Shown here: positions 1 through 7,815 of the stretch, in pieces
Layout: every line of letters begins with the position of its first letter
Position numbering within the stretch: position 1 is the stretch's first letter
From: Mesostigma viride
Taxonomy: Eukaryota > Streptophyta > Mesostigmatophyceae > Mesostigmatales > Mesostigmataceae
Length of the DNA: 26,480 nucleotides
Assembly (NCBI GenBank): GCA_009746045.1
Contig: RPFO01000354.1
Coordinates: 1-26,480, forward strand
Reading direction: 5' to 3'
The notes under the pieces: generated by a model
Databases searched by the model: none
What the model was told of the DNA's origin: nothing
Seen by the model: only the letters and a program-made list of their open reading frames with translations
Program-made: the position numbers and the translations under genes

Positions 1-43
1 GACTGAATCGCACATTGTCAGCCTCGCGGTGTCAGAATCCTTC

Positions 44-313
44 TCATAGACATAGTTTGTCAGTTAACGTCGCCAATGGTGGCTCCATCCGCGCCTCCGC
101 TGGTTGAACGCTCCCTGACGGGCGAGGTCACCATAAATAGTAACCTTATTCGTGGATCCGTGACCAGATTGTTTGGGTCGTTACCAGAAGAGCGGTTTGG
201 GATAAGATCGATCTTGTCCCAACCGTAGACCTTCAGGTCTGCACGGTGGCGGAGTTCGAGTCGTCACTCCACAGCTCATTGACGGCGATCTTTCTAAGCT
301 TAGAAGCACCCAT
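44..313 (-). pseudogene. Broken small gene at left edge, unknown function
   Basis: The minus strand from an ATG at 311-313 reads a credible start (MGASKLRKIAVNELW) but stops after 26 codons. The adjacent frame then continues with protein-like sequence (ADLKVYGWDKIDLIP) and a third segment contains KVTIYGDLARQGAF. Each switch has the phase of a single missing base, as in the broken genes further right. The end is uncertain; a stop at 44-46 fits one more switch of the same sign. I do not recognise the protein. An AT-rich TATATC-like box lies about 30 nt upstream (343-350), although another ATG at 330-332 opens only a 10-codon frame. Seen: alternating open segments on one strand. Inferred: one gene damaged by base loss or sequence error. 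Confidence 0.4.
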
Positions 314-475
314 GTTTCTCGCAGAGAGCCATTTTGTTCGTTGATATAATAACTACCATAAAAATTTTCAAACTCTCATGAACGCGTTGGGGTCCACCGC
401 TTTCGCAAAGTTGGAACGGTTGTTGTAAAGATAACCCGGATGAACGCGATGCCTGCCCGACGACCATGTACATGA
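314..475. other. Intergenic gap
   Basis: About 160 nt with no convincing gene on either strand. It contains the AT-rich upstream region of the left-edge gene (TATATC-like on the minus strand at 343-350). I see no RNA gene or repeat here. Confidence 0.5.
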
Positions 476-844
476 TTACGTTTCCCTCGATTCCTCGGCA
501 GCTATTTGTCGCATCCTAGTTTCGAAAAGAAGACTCTGAGAAGAAGGTTCCGGAGGCCTTTCGCGCCGATCGGGGGCTGTTGAACCATTTGTGCGTGCTG
601 TTGGTGTGGCATGCTGTGAAGACCGGGGTGTGGGTGAACATGTTGCGTTTGTGCGCTCGCGTGATTCGGGGCGGGATGGTAAGAGGCCCTGGAATGTGGA
701 TGGGTTCGCGGCCTGAACTGTCAGGGTGAAGAAAAGGCGGGGGCTGTTGTGGCTCAACCGCCTCGCCTGTGCGGGCATGTGGGAAGACACCGTTTCACCG
801 GACGGGGTAAAGTTATACGCTTGAGTAAGAGGAGCGCCGCTCAT
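476..844 (-). CDS. Pro/Ser/Thr/Arg-rich hypothetical protein
   Basis: This 122-aa minus-strand frame begins 48 nt after the stop of the 893-1522 gene, in the same orientation, so the two could be co-expressed. Its upstream region on the minus strand is AT-rich. The product is low in hydrophobic residues, rich in Pro, Ser, Thr and Arg, and has no membrane segment, so it is probably disordered. I do not recognise a family. Because the composition is biased and GC-rich, a chance open frame is possible. Favouring a real gene are the gene-sized gap it fills and its spacing from the gene upstream. Confidence 0.42.
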   Translation of the reverse strand: MSGAPLTQAYNFTPSGETVSSHMPAQARRLSHNSPRLFFTLTVQAANPSTFQGLLPSRPESRERTNATCSPTPRSSQHATPTARTNGSTAPDRRERPPEPSSQSLLFETRMRQIAAEESRET

Positions 845-892
845 GATGTAGTTTTTATTATCACAATAAATGAAGTTGTCAAAACGAACTTC

Positions 893-1522
893 TTAGACGT
901 ACTCCTTCATGACATCCGCGGCTGTCGCGAACCGTTTAGAAATAACTTCGCGCTTTTTCACAGCAAGGAAAGGAACGACGTGGTTCGTGAAAATCCGGAG
1001 GAGGTACTTTTCCAGGTAATGACTATCTTCCTTTACAGGTGACTCGTCGCGATTAGCCCAATCGCCCAAAACGGTAAAGAACCGGATAATGGATTGTACG
1101 TGACCTTCTTCGAGGTTGGGATAGATAACTTGTGTGAAGTACTTTTCAAACTCGTCGCGGTTTTGGCACGACAGAAGAATCGGAATCATTCTCTCCGCGA
1201 CGCGAAGACCTCTTCTCGCCTCCTGCGAGATGCTGTCCTCAGCGTCCTTCCAACCCGAAAGAACGTCCGTAACGGATTTTCTAATGAATTCGGGGAGGTT
1301 TTCCTGACTTCGAATATGCATAAGACATATAACTTCGACGTCGGTGACGGTCCCACTTAACTCTCTGCTTTCAAGAACGTTCGCTAGTCGGACGACGATA
1401 TTTTTGATGACGCGCTTGCACGTTTCCGCGTCTTCTCCGAGATTCGTCATTACACTTTGCACCATGGAGTTCGGAAACTTCCATGCGTGAATTTTTCCTT
1501 CCAGGCGAACTTTGACTTCCAT
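893..1522 (-). CDS. Hypothetical helical protein (209 aa)
   Basis: This is the longest frame in its region and has balanced, soluble, mostly helical composition (for example DVEVICLMHIRSQENLPEF and RIFTNHVVPFLAVKKRE). It carries no signal peptide or membrane segment. Its start is divergent from the plus-strand gene at 1601, and the 78-nt gap holds AT-rich sequence serving both. Overlapping plus-strand frames look like shadows. No family is recognised; a virion or host-interaction role would be a guess. Confidence 0.7.
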   Translation of the reverse strand: MEVKVRLEGKIHAWKFPNSMVQSVMTNLGEDAETCKRVIKNIVVRLANVLESRELSGTVTDVEVICLMHIRSQENLPEFIRKSVTDVLSGWKDAEDSISQEARRGLRVAERMIPILLSCQNRDEFEKYFTQVIYPNLEEGHVQSIIRFFTVLGDWANRDESPVKEDSHYLEKYLLRIFTNHVVPFLAVKKREVISKRFATAADVMKEYV

Positions 1523-1588
1523 TACTACTTGTCGTCAGTGAAATAATGCGGTTCGTTTTGAACGCGTAAATAATCATACGACCTCTAC

Positions 1589-1594
1589 TATAAA
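1589..1594 (+). promoter_or_regulatory. TATA-type box of the 1601 gene
   Basis: TATAAA begins 12 nt before the ATG at 1601. It belongs to the recurring TATA-like motif 9-23 nt upstream of many starts in this window, too close to the ATG for a classical TATA box with a downstream start site. Confidence 0.5.
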
Positions 1595-1600
1595 CCAACC

Positions 1601-2101
1601 ATGTCTGCGATCCAGGCGTTCAACAACATGCTTTCTATGTTCCTTGAGGAGCTGTCTTTGGCTTTTCCGGACGAGACATCCATTCCAGGAGTACGCACTG
1701 CGGTGTCACTCGCTTCGAAAGCCAATGCTAGACTTCCTCTGAACACGTTCATGGACGCCGTCGAGCCTCATTTGACCTCGATCATGGCCAGAGACGAATC
1801 GTTTTTCCAAGAGGCGGCAAAAACGATTCCATACGTGAAAGAGATCGACATCGGAAAACACTGGGACTCTGCGCCACAAGGGACGAAGGACGCCATATGG
1901 CAATATCTTTCAACACTTTCGATGATCGGAACCGGTGTTAGAAACATCCCCGATGACATCCTGCGCCAAGCGGAAATGCTTGCACAAAACATCGTACAAA
2001 AAATTGAGAGCGGGGAGACTAACACAAGCCAGATCCTTAACGAGGTCATCACTGGCGTGTCTGATATAACTGACAGGGTTCAGTTGCCGGCACTTCCTTG
2101 A
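1601..2101 (+). CDS. Hypothetical protein (166 aa)
   Basis: A plus-strand gene starting just after a TATAAA box. The product (starting MSAIQAFNNMLSMFLEEL) is mainly amphipathic helix, mildly acidic, without membrane segments or a recognisable motif. It heads a long run of plus-strand genes; the next gene starts 41 nt downstream. Antisense frames within it lack sensible composition and are treated as shadows. Function unknown. Confidence 0.75.
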   Translation: MSAIQAFNNMLSMFLEELSLAFPDETSIPGVRTAVSLASKANARLPLNTFMDAVEPHLTSIMARDESFFQEAAKTIPYVKEIDIGKHWDSAPQGTKDAIWQYLSTLSMIGTGVRNIPDDILRQAEMLAQNIVQKIESGETNTSQILNEVITGVSDITDRVQLPALP

Positions 2102-2127
2102 ATTCAAATTTACTGTACCATTACTAG

Positions 2128-2133
2128 TATACA
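2128..2133 (+). promoter_or_regulatory. TATA-type box of the 2143 gene
   Basis: TATACA starts 15 nt upstream of the ATG at 2143 and matches the window-wide motif. Confidence 0.45.
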
Positions 2134-2142
2134 GCCGCTGAG

Positions 2143-2577
2143 ATGAACATTTTTGAAAATGTATTCGACGACCCCATGTGTTTTTGGCCGTTCATTCCTG
2201 GAATGACCATCGAAGAAAAGGTCCTCGCAGCAAAAAGGTTTGGGTTGTACGTGATGGTCGTGGGAGGCGCTGTAATGTGGTCAGTTCGCGCCGTTATCGT
2301 GGGGTTTTTAATCATTGTCATATCGCACGTCGCTTACCTCGCAGACCAGGTTCTTATGAACCGAAAGAAAAGGGACCTCACATTCCAGACCGAGGACGCG
2401 ACCAATCCTTATGCAAATTTTTCTATCGGAAGAGACTTTGAGACAATTAACAAGCAAGGCCCAAGCGCTTGCATGAGAAACACGTATCAATCTGTCGTCG
2501 AAGACCCGCACTCTTCGGACACACTCAGGTTCATGACTTTTCCGAGACCGGACCTTGATCAAAGAGTACGGTACTAA
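2143..2577 (+). CDS. Two-TM membrane protein (144 aa)
   Basis: Two adjacent hydrophobic segments are visible at about residues 33-48 (FGLYVMVVGGAVMWSV) and 50-67 (AVIVGFLIIVISHVAYLA), separated by one Arg, so a hairpin in the membrane is likely. A basic stretch (NRKKRD) follows, then a 70-residue hydrophilic tail with TNPYANFS. Small proteins with one or two TM helices and an Asn-Pro-containing tail are common inner-membrane virion proteins in Nucleocytoviricota (for example DUF5762-type). The resemblance is only suggestive. The downstream gene starts 22 nt after its stop. Confidence 0.7.
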   Translation: MNIFENVFDDPMCFWPFIPGMTIEEKVLAAKRFGLYVMVVGGAVMWSVRAVIVGFLIIVISHVAYLADQVLMNRKKRDLTFQTEDATNPYANFSIGRDFETINKQGPSACMRNTYQSVVEDPHSSDTLRFMTFPRPDLDQRVRY

Positions 2578-2599
2578 ATTCCTCTTTTAAATGTAAGTG

Positions 2600-5500
2600 A
2601 TGTTCGACAACGATAATAAAGGCCTCGTCGACCCCGTGATAAAGACGAAGCATCTCGGAAAAGCGCATCCAATCGAGTTACGAGAGCGAATAGGGAGGGC
2701 GATGGCGTATGCTGCTCTAAACAAAAGAAGAGACTTTAAGAAACTAGCGCAAGTGTTTCAGGTTGATCCAAAGACAGCTCGAAAGTATTTTAGGAAGATG
2801 CTAGCTGATGCGGAACAACAAATTTTTGATTATAATATCAAAGAGGACGCAGACCGGTCATTTCTAAAACCCTATGCACGAAGCAAGCCACGCACGAAAG
2901 ATGTCTTTATGGAGGAGACAATGAAAGAGGCGTGGGAGTCTCTTTCAAACGCCCTCGCAAACCTTCAAACCGCTCACGTTCCTCAATACACGGCTTTTGA
3001 CATCGTCAGAATACTTAATGACCGTTCCGCGGCCAAGGAAGATCTCGGGGTCAATCCAAATGCCGAAAGCACCGTACTAGCGTTTCAAAAGGTGAGAGAA
3101 CTCGCAGACAAGCTCAGTGGTGAAAAAGACTTTCAATTTACAGAACAGCATGTGAAAAGAGCCCGAGAGGATCACAAATTGTCGTACAAAACAATTCATT
3201 ACGATTACCAAGAGAAAGATCTCGAGGCAGTCGCATCTGCTAAAAAAGATTTTACCGACGTCCAATCTCTGTTGTTTGCGGAAGACTGCGTGTTCATCGA
3301 CGAGTTTCACACGTACATGAATCTGGCCCCATTGCGAGCATGGACTAAGCCCGGAGAGAAACCTAACATGCGCAGAAAAGAACAACGAGCCTCAAAAACG
3401 ACCGTTTTTGCGGCAATGAGATGGCCTGAAGACGAAAAAGGAAATCTTCGAGTGGCTTTTTTTTTACGCATATTTCCTCCCGTGCCTGTACGCATCAGCA
3501 ACCAGTTCCCCGCCAAGTCGCCCGCTGAAATGAACGCCGTGGATTTACTTCGCTCCCAACTGTGGTGGGAGGGCCTTGTCACGGTGGTCGGATCTTGGTG
3601 TAGAATATTTGACCCGGTCCAAAACTCTTCGGATATTCGCCTTAGCAGAATTCGAGAACACATGGTTCGTTTCTTTCTCCAGAAAACTGAGTTTGATTTT
3701 AAGGCTTTTATTGTGAGAGGTAACTACTCAAAGTTCGAAATCGCTTATAAAACTAACGCGAGAGGAGCAAAAGTAAAAAAAGATTCAGTTCCATCCGATT
3801 TCTGGTTGCGAAAAGAAGACGACGTTGTGCTAGACAAAAAAGCTTTTTGGGAACACTCGATGTTTCGAACGTATTGGACGTTCTTACCTGGGAAAAACAA
3901 CCAATCCGCGTATAAGTCTATCGGAAGCATGATTAGCAACGACTCGACCTTGAAAGATCCGGAAAAACAGGTCGAGTTCGTCATACGTTTAGCCGCTCAT
4001 GATTTTGTATGGCTCGAGTACATCCGGCGACACAATTATAGTATTGGCGAAGAGTCTATGGGTGACTCGATCGCAGCGCTCGGAGATGATATACACGTCC
4101 CACCTGGCGTCACCGTAAAAGATGAAACTCCCATATTGAGATTGGGAGACGACTCCATCAAAGTGGTGGGTATGATTTCGAGGACGAACAAGGACGCGGT
4201 CGCCGCGATGTTGCCGTGCCCTGACAAAAGCGGGACGAGAGACGACGACCAAAATATACAAAGAGGAGTTTTTTTTATGGTCGAAAAGCTCGTCAACGTT
4301 TTTGGAGACCGGTCTTTTGCCCAGATTTTACGAGACTTGTACGATCATTCGAAACCGAGCGATAACTACAAGGCGCTAGACACCTTCTTTTCGTCGGACG
4401 CGGACGATTCCTACATGTTTGACCGCGAATACGTGTCCCGAAAAGAAAGAGACATCGACCAAGAAAACAGTCTACCCCGGGCCATATATGACGCTCTCAA
4501 TATCGTGTGGAAAGTGAACGACGCTCAAAACAGGAAGACCGTAATGCACGGTCTGGACGTGGCGACGCACATTTGGTTTATCGTCCACCATTGCAAAGGG
4601 GACGCGAAATGGATGGACGGAAACTTGGCCGAGCTGGATTCCTCGCCGAAGTTGTACGGCAACCCTCCGCAAGTGGATGGTAGCTTCACGGGATGGAACT
4701 TCAATAAAGAAGCTTGGAGCGCGTTTCGAAAGGCCGTGTCTTTCCAACGGTCGAAAGCGCTGCCAATAAGGATGTCAAAAAACCAGCTCGCGGACAAAAA
4801 CGCCGGAGCGCCTGCATTAAAAGTATCGAAGAGCTTATTTCGGTGGTTTTTACAGACCCTTCCAGACGGCTTCGTGCATCGCAAAACGATCGTTATGGAC
4901 GGCGCATCTATTCATGGCAAACCAACAGACGATGAAGTCCAAAAAAACGATCTACTTAAAGAAAACGCCGTGTTTCCAGAGGGAGAGTTGAGCGAGTTTG
5001 CGACGCTCTTGCGTGCCAAAGGCGCGGGAGACGGCGTTCTACACCCGCCTACTCGAAAGACGTATATGAATCGCCGTCCCGCGCTCTTGTTTCTTCCACC
5101 CTATTCGCCAGAGTACAACCCGATCGAGTTATCTTTCAACACGGCAAAAACGTTCATACGACGAGAAGCGCCGAAAGTTCCAAGGACTCGGCTCAACCTT
5201 TCGTACATAATAATTAATGCTTTTCACGCGTTGATTCGCGCACATGCGGTAAAAAACTACATGCTTTGTTCGGGGTATCGCAGCGTACAGAAGAACGTGG
5301 TGCCTGCTCCGATTCCGCCATCGGATCTACGCGTGTTGCCACCAGACACAGCCACTGATGTTTTGATAGCACCGCGCCGAGGTTGTATGGGTAGATTCGT
5401 GGACGGAAAGTACGCGGACCCTTCCGAAGTAAGAACTCGAAAGGCTTCTACGTCGAGACCCGAGATGATCCGAAATTACTCGGAAGCGACCCCTGTGGTC

Positions 5501-6166
5501 GACAATTATCCCGGAAAAGAGTATCGCACAGGGTTTGACTTCCGCGTCCCTGTTACGCGCTCTTGCATACGCACGACGGAAGGAGAAAGTGGAGCTCGAG
5601 GAATCGAGATCGAGAAGAGAACGGAGCCAGTCGAGTCTCAAAACGTTGTAACCCGTTGTAAACAAAGGCCAGCGTCGGCTTTTGCGCAAGGAGAAAAAGT
5701 CCTTGTTCTACCCCTCGGCAAACGTATGTGGATCAACGGGACTATTGAACGCGCGCCTGGTCCTCGATCGAGTCAACATAATCCGTGGCTTTCTGTCAGA
5801 TTGGAAGGTTCTGCAGACCCTGTTTGGGTGACGGTTAACCGCGTGAGACCTACTCCTGAGACGAGAAAGGAGCAAGAAGACGCGGCGAACAAACGATGGG
5901 AGGAAAGCGAAAAGAGGAGGAAACAGATGATTCGAATGCGCGATGCCGAGAGAAAGAGGCAAGCTGAAAACATGAAGACATTTCGCGACCAAGTTTTTGG
6001 GCGTCCAGGCTTCGAAACTTACAAAGAGCGAGCAAAAATTGTTCGAGCCATCGTGAAGAACGCGTCAGACCCCGTCGCTAAAGCACGTGAAAAACGGGCA
6101 GTCCCGATAACCAAGGACGAGCTGGTCCGAGTTCCATCGGTTTATTCAAACATTTTGACAGTATAA
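2600..6166 (+). CDS. Giant IS630/Tc1-mariner-like DDE protein
   Basis: A 1188-aa protein; I take the ATG at 2600, not the GTG before it. Seen in order: a helix-turn-helix region at about residues 46-67 (KKLAQVFQVDPKTARKYF); the first catalytic Asp at about D234 (FIDEF, followed by RAWTKPGEKP); the second at about D767 (IVMDGASIHG); the Glu at about E843 in LPPYSPEYNPIEL; an SH3-like segment at about 1027-1084 resembling retroelement integrase C-terminal domains (KVLVLP, W-x-NGTIERAPGP); then a charged, probably coiled-coil region. IS630/Tc1 transposases are usually near 340 aa, with roughly 90-110 residues between the Asps and about 34-46 between Asp and Glu. Here the gaps are 533 and 76. No terminal inverted repeats flank it and spacing to neighbours is ordinary, so it behaves as a resident viral gene rather than a mobile element. 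Role unknown; integration or DNA processing is possible. Confidence 0.85.
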   Translation: MFDNDNKGLVDPVIKTKHLGKAHPIELRERIGRAMAYAALNKRRDFKKLAQVFQVDPKTARKYFRKMLADAEQQIFDYNIKEDADRSFLKPYARSKPRTKDVFMEETMKEAWESLSNALANLQTAHVPQYTAFDIVRILNDRSAAKEDLGVNPNAESTVLAFQKVRELADKLSGEKDFQFTEQHVKRAREDHKLSYKTIHYDYQEKDLEAVASAKKDFTDVQSLLFAEDCVFIDEFHTYMNLAPLRAWTKPGEKPNMRRKEQRASKTTVFAAMRWPEDEKGNLRVAFFLRIFPPVPVRISNQFPAKSPAEMNAVDLLRSQLWWEGLVTVVGSWCRIFDPVQNSSDIRLSRIREHMVRFFLQKTEFDFKAFIVRGNYSKFEIAYKTNARGAKVKKDSVPSDFWLRKEDDVVLDKKAFWEHSMFRTYWTFLPGKNNQSAYKSIGSMISNDSTLKDPEKQVEFVIRLAAHDFVWLEYIRRHNYSIGEESMGDSIAALGDDIHVPPGVTVKDETPILRLGDDSIKVVGMISRTNKDAVAAMLPCPDKSGTRDDDQNIQRGVFFMVEKLVNVFGDRSFAQILRDLYDHSKPSDNYKALDTFFSSDADDSYMFDREYVSRKERDIDQENSLPRAIYDALNIVWKVNDAQNRKTVMHGLDVATHIWFIVHHCKGDAKWMDGNLAELDSSPKLYGNPPQVDGSFTGWNFNKEAWSAFRKAVSFQRSKALPIRMSKNQLADKNAGAPALKVSKSLFRWFLQTLPDGFVHRKTIVMDGASIHGKPTDDEVQKNDLLKENAVFPEGELSEFATLLRAKGAGDGVLHPPTRKTYMNRRPALLFLPPYSPEYNPIELSFNTAKTFIRREAPKVPRTRLNLSYIIINAFHALIRAHAVKNYMLCSGYRSVQKNVVPAPIPPSDLRVLPPDTATDVLIAPRRGCMGRFVDGKYADPSEVRTRKASTSRPEMIRNYSEATPVVDNYPGKEYRTGFDFRVPVTRSCIRTTEGESGARGIEIEKRTEPVESQNVVTRCKQRPASAFAQGEKVLVLPLGKRMWINGTIERAPGPRSSQHNPWLSVRLEGSADPVWVTVNRVRPTPETRKEQEDAANKRWEESEKRRKQMIRMRDAERKRQAENMKTFRDQVFGRPGFETYKERAKIVRAIVKNASDPVAKAREKRAVPITKDELVRVPSVYSNILTV

Positions 6167-6205
6167 ACTTCGTTCGACGGAGTAAAAAAATTGTGTTCGG
6201 GTCGT

Positions 6206-6213
6206 TATATTAA
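6206..6213 (+). promoter_or_regulatory. TATA-type box of the 6215 gene
   Basis: TATATTAA starts 9 nt before the ATG at 6215, which supports that start over an upstream in-frame TTG at 6191. Confidence 0.5.
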
Positions 6214-6214
6214 G

Positions 6215-6634
6215 ATGGCGACGAGACAATATGGAAGCATGGCGCAGGTTAAGAGGGGCGAGGCCGAGATGACGTCTGACGGTCTCCGGGCGGACGACAT
6301 TGTTCAAAACGTTAGAACAGGGGAATATGTCCGCTTGGATCGATCGAAATTGGGTAAGGACTCTCACCCTAAAGTAGAAAATTGGGTTGGCATGACCAAA
6401 AAATTGTACAGGGATTTAAATCCCGAGTCGTTTAGGGAGATCAAAGACCCAAAGAAGCCAAACGGGGTATCTCATGAAAAAACCGGCGTCAAACCTGTCG
6501 TGGCTTATAAAGATGTCCTTAAACGCGCGGCTGATTGGACAAACGAGCAACTTAAGAAGAAAGGACTCCCGCCGACGGTAGAAAATAAGAACAAAATCTG
6601 GGAATTGTACACAAATGGAGACCTTAGTTACTAA
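6215..6634 (+). CDS. Small basic hypothetical protein (139 aa)
   Basis: The ATG at 6215 sits directly after a TATATTAA box and is preferred to the upstream TTG. The product is basic and soluble. A stretch near the N-terminus (GLRADDIVQN, then RSKLGK and NWVGMTKKLY) recalls the GL-x-x-x-D-(L/I) / S-x-x-GK / W modules of short basic proteins found in several giant viruses. The C-terminal part (WTNEQLKKKGLPPTVENK) is a separate helical region. Both resemblances are tentative. The next gene overlaps by 20 nt if its first ATG is used. Confidence 0.7.
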   Translation: MATRQYGSMAQVKRGEAEMTSDGLRADDIVQNVRTGEYVRLDRSKLGKDSHPKVENWVGMTKKLYRDLNPESFREIKDPKKPNGVSHEKTGVKPVVAYKDVLKRAADWTNEQLKKKGLPPTVENKNKIWELYTNGDLSY

Positions 6635-6680
6635 GGGCTCGCTTCGGAGAATTATTTATTTTGATCGAGAGTGTAAGACG

Positions 6681-7196
6681 ATGCCTCGAACTTGGGTTTT
6701 CGTGGACCTGGACCAATGCGCCAAAGACGCGTGCTGCATAGACACGTCACGCTGCTCTGTAATCGGGTTTTGCGGCAAAGCGTATGAAGGCCCTGTGCCT
6801 CTGGGTTGCGAACTCATGCGGTCCGACTCCATGATTAAAGAGGCCGCGGACACTTTGTTTCATTACGAGCTAGGTAAAAGAGTCGCCAGAAAAGAAATCG
6901 ACGCGGAAAACGACGAGATATTTGTTCTCTCAAGAGACGCCGCGTGGCACAATGCTTGGTTTCATCTTCGATCAGACGGAATCAAAAATTCAAAAATGTG
7001 TGCAGTTCTTCGAGAGCTTCCGGAGGCGATACGCAGGGAGGAGCGAGATTCTTTAAACGACGTTCTTGCCTCCGGCCCCCCTTTGCCTAAAACTTCTAAA
7101 GGCGTCGAGAACTACGTAATGAACAACGTTCCACCTCTTCTTCGCGCGGCCGCAAGAGTCGAGATCATGAACAGAATCGGCGGGGAATATTTCTAG
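6681..7196 (+). CDS. Possible PIN/NYN-like nuclease (171 aa)
   Basis: The N-terminus has a hydrophobic strand ending in acidic residues (TWVFVDLDQC). It is followed by SMIKEAADTLFHYELGK and then by a strand-Asp motif (IFVLSRDAAW). That series, D-x-D / K-x-AAD / LS-x-D, is the usual arrangement of metal-binding acidic residues in PIN and NYN-fold RNases, of normal size here. Several Cys lie near the start (CAKDACC, C at IGFCG). An upstream in-frame ATG at 6615 would give 193 aa and overlap the preceding gene by 20 nt. I prefer 6681 because AT-rich sequence precedes it and the conserved strand starts there. The nuclease assignment is fold-pattern inference. Confidence 0.6.
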   Translation: MPRTWVFVDLDQCAKDACCIDTSRCSVIGFCGKAYEGPVPLGCELMRSDSMIKEAADTLFHYELGKRVARKEIDAENDEIFVLSRDAAWHNAWFHLRSDGIKNSKMCAVLRELPEAIRREERDSLNDVLASGPPLPKTSKGVENYVMNNVPPLLRAAARVEIMNRIGGEYF

Positions 7197-7199
7197 CGG

Positions 7200-7207
7200 T
7201 ATATAGA
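7200..7207 (+). promoter_or_regulatory. TATA-type box of the 7213 gene
   Basis: TATATAGA starts 13 nt upstream of the ATG at 7213. It is one of the two best matches to the window-wide motif; the identical 8-mer precedes the MCP gene at 24984. Confidence 0.55.
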
Positions 7208-7212
7208 ACGCT

Positions 7213-7428
7213 ATGTCGTCATTCCCGTTTGTTAGTTTGTTGATGATCGTCTTGGGCATCAGTTTTATCGAATGGACGAGATGGAATCATAAAGACCCCC
7301 CCAAAGAAGAACCCTGTCCCGAGTACTTTACCATGGATCGAAAAACGATTCCAATCCCGGAACCTGTACGACTAGACCTCGAAGAAAGAGGAGAAGAGCA
7401 AATCGTGATCGGGAAGCATTTATTCTAA
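7213..7428 (+). CDS. Small N-terminally anchored protein (71 aa)
   Basis: A short gene with a strong TATATAGA box. Residues about 4-19 (FPFVSLLMIVLGISFI) form one hydrophobic helix at the N-terminus, followed by a basic patch and a proline- and acid-rich tail. That is the layout of a signal-anchor membrane protein with its tail on one face of the membrane. No family is recognised. It ends 13 nt before the next start. Confidence 0.65.
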   Translation: MSSFPFVSLLMIVLGISFIEWTRWNHKDPPKEEPCPEYFTMDRKTIPIPEPVRLDLEERGEEQIVIGKHLF

Positions 7429-7441
7429 ACATTAGATAAAC

Positions 7442-7780
7442 ATGTCATTCGCTATCATCATCACCGAAAACGGGGTCAAGGAACAGTGCGGCAAGACGCT
7501 GGATAAGGTCCTTGACAACAATGTCGGATTTCCTATTACGAACGACCACGTGCAATCGTTTTTGACGCTTGGGGGGCGTCTCGACCCATCTCTAGAGTGC
7601 ATGCGACTTAAGGGTGGCGTTCACACAGCCAACTTTAATAAGGCGATAACCATGGACGAGAGAGCCACGGCCCCTTACCAACACATGTTTTGGGAAAGCA
7701 TGAAACGCTCGGACAGGTACCTAGAATTCCCAATCATCACAAGTCTTTTGCGTCCTGAGCCGTGCAAAGTTTCGATGTAA
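7442..7780 (+). CDS. Hypothetical protein (112 aa)
   Basis: A compact soluble protein beginning with a hydrophobic strand (SFAIIITENG), with no membrane segment and three scattered Cys. An AGATAAAC sequence precedes the ATG. It sits in the plus-strand run between two membrane-anchored proteins. No motif or family is recognised. Confidence 0.65.
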   Translation: MSFAIIITENGVKEQCGKTLDKVLDNNVGFPITNDHVQSFLTLGGRLDPSLECMRLKGGVHTANFNKAITMDERATAPYQHMFWESMKRSDRYLEFPIITSLLRPEPCKVSM

Positions 7781-7815
7781 ATATATCGTTTGTTAAAAAT
7801 ATCATTCAATAATAA

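Noticed and set aside
749-1360. Two plus-strand frames opposite the 476-844 and 893-1522 genes
   Set aside because: They are shorter than the minus-strand gene, have less natural composition, and lack an upstream box.
2560-6214. Complete transposon around the DDE gene
   Set aside because: No inverted repeats or TA duplication are visible in the short gaps on either side, which look like normal intergenic sequence.
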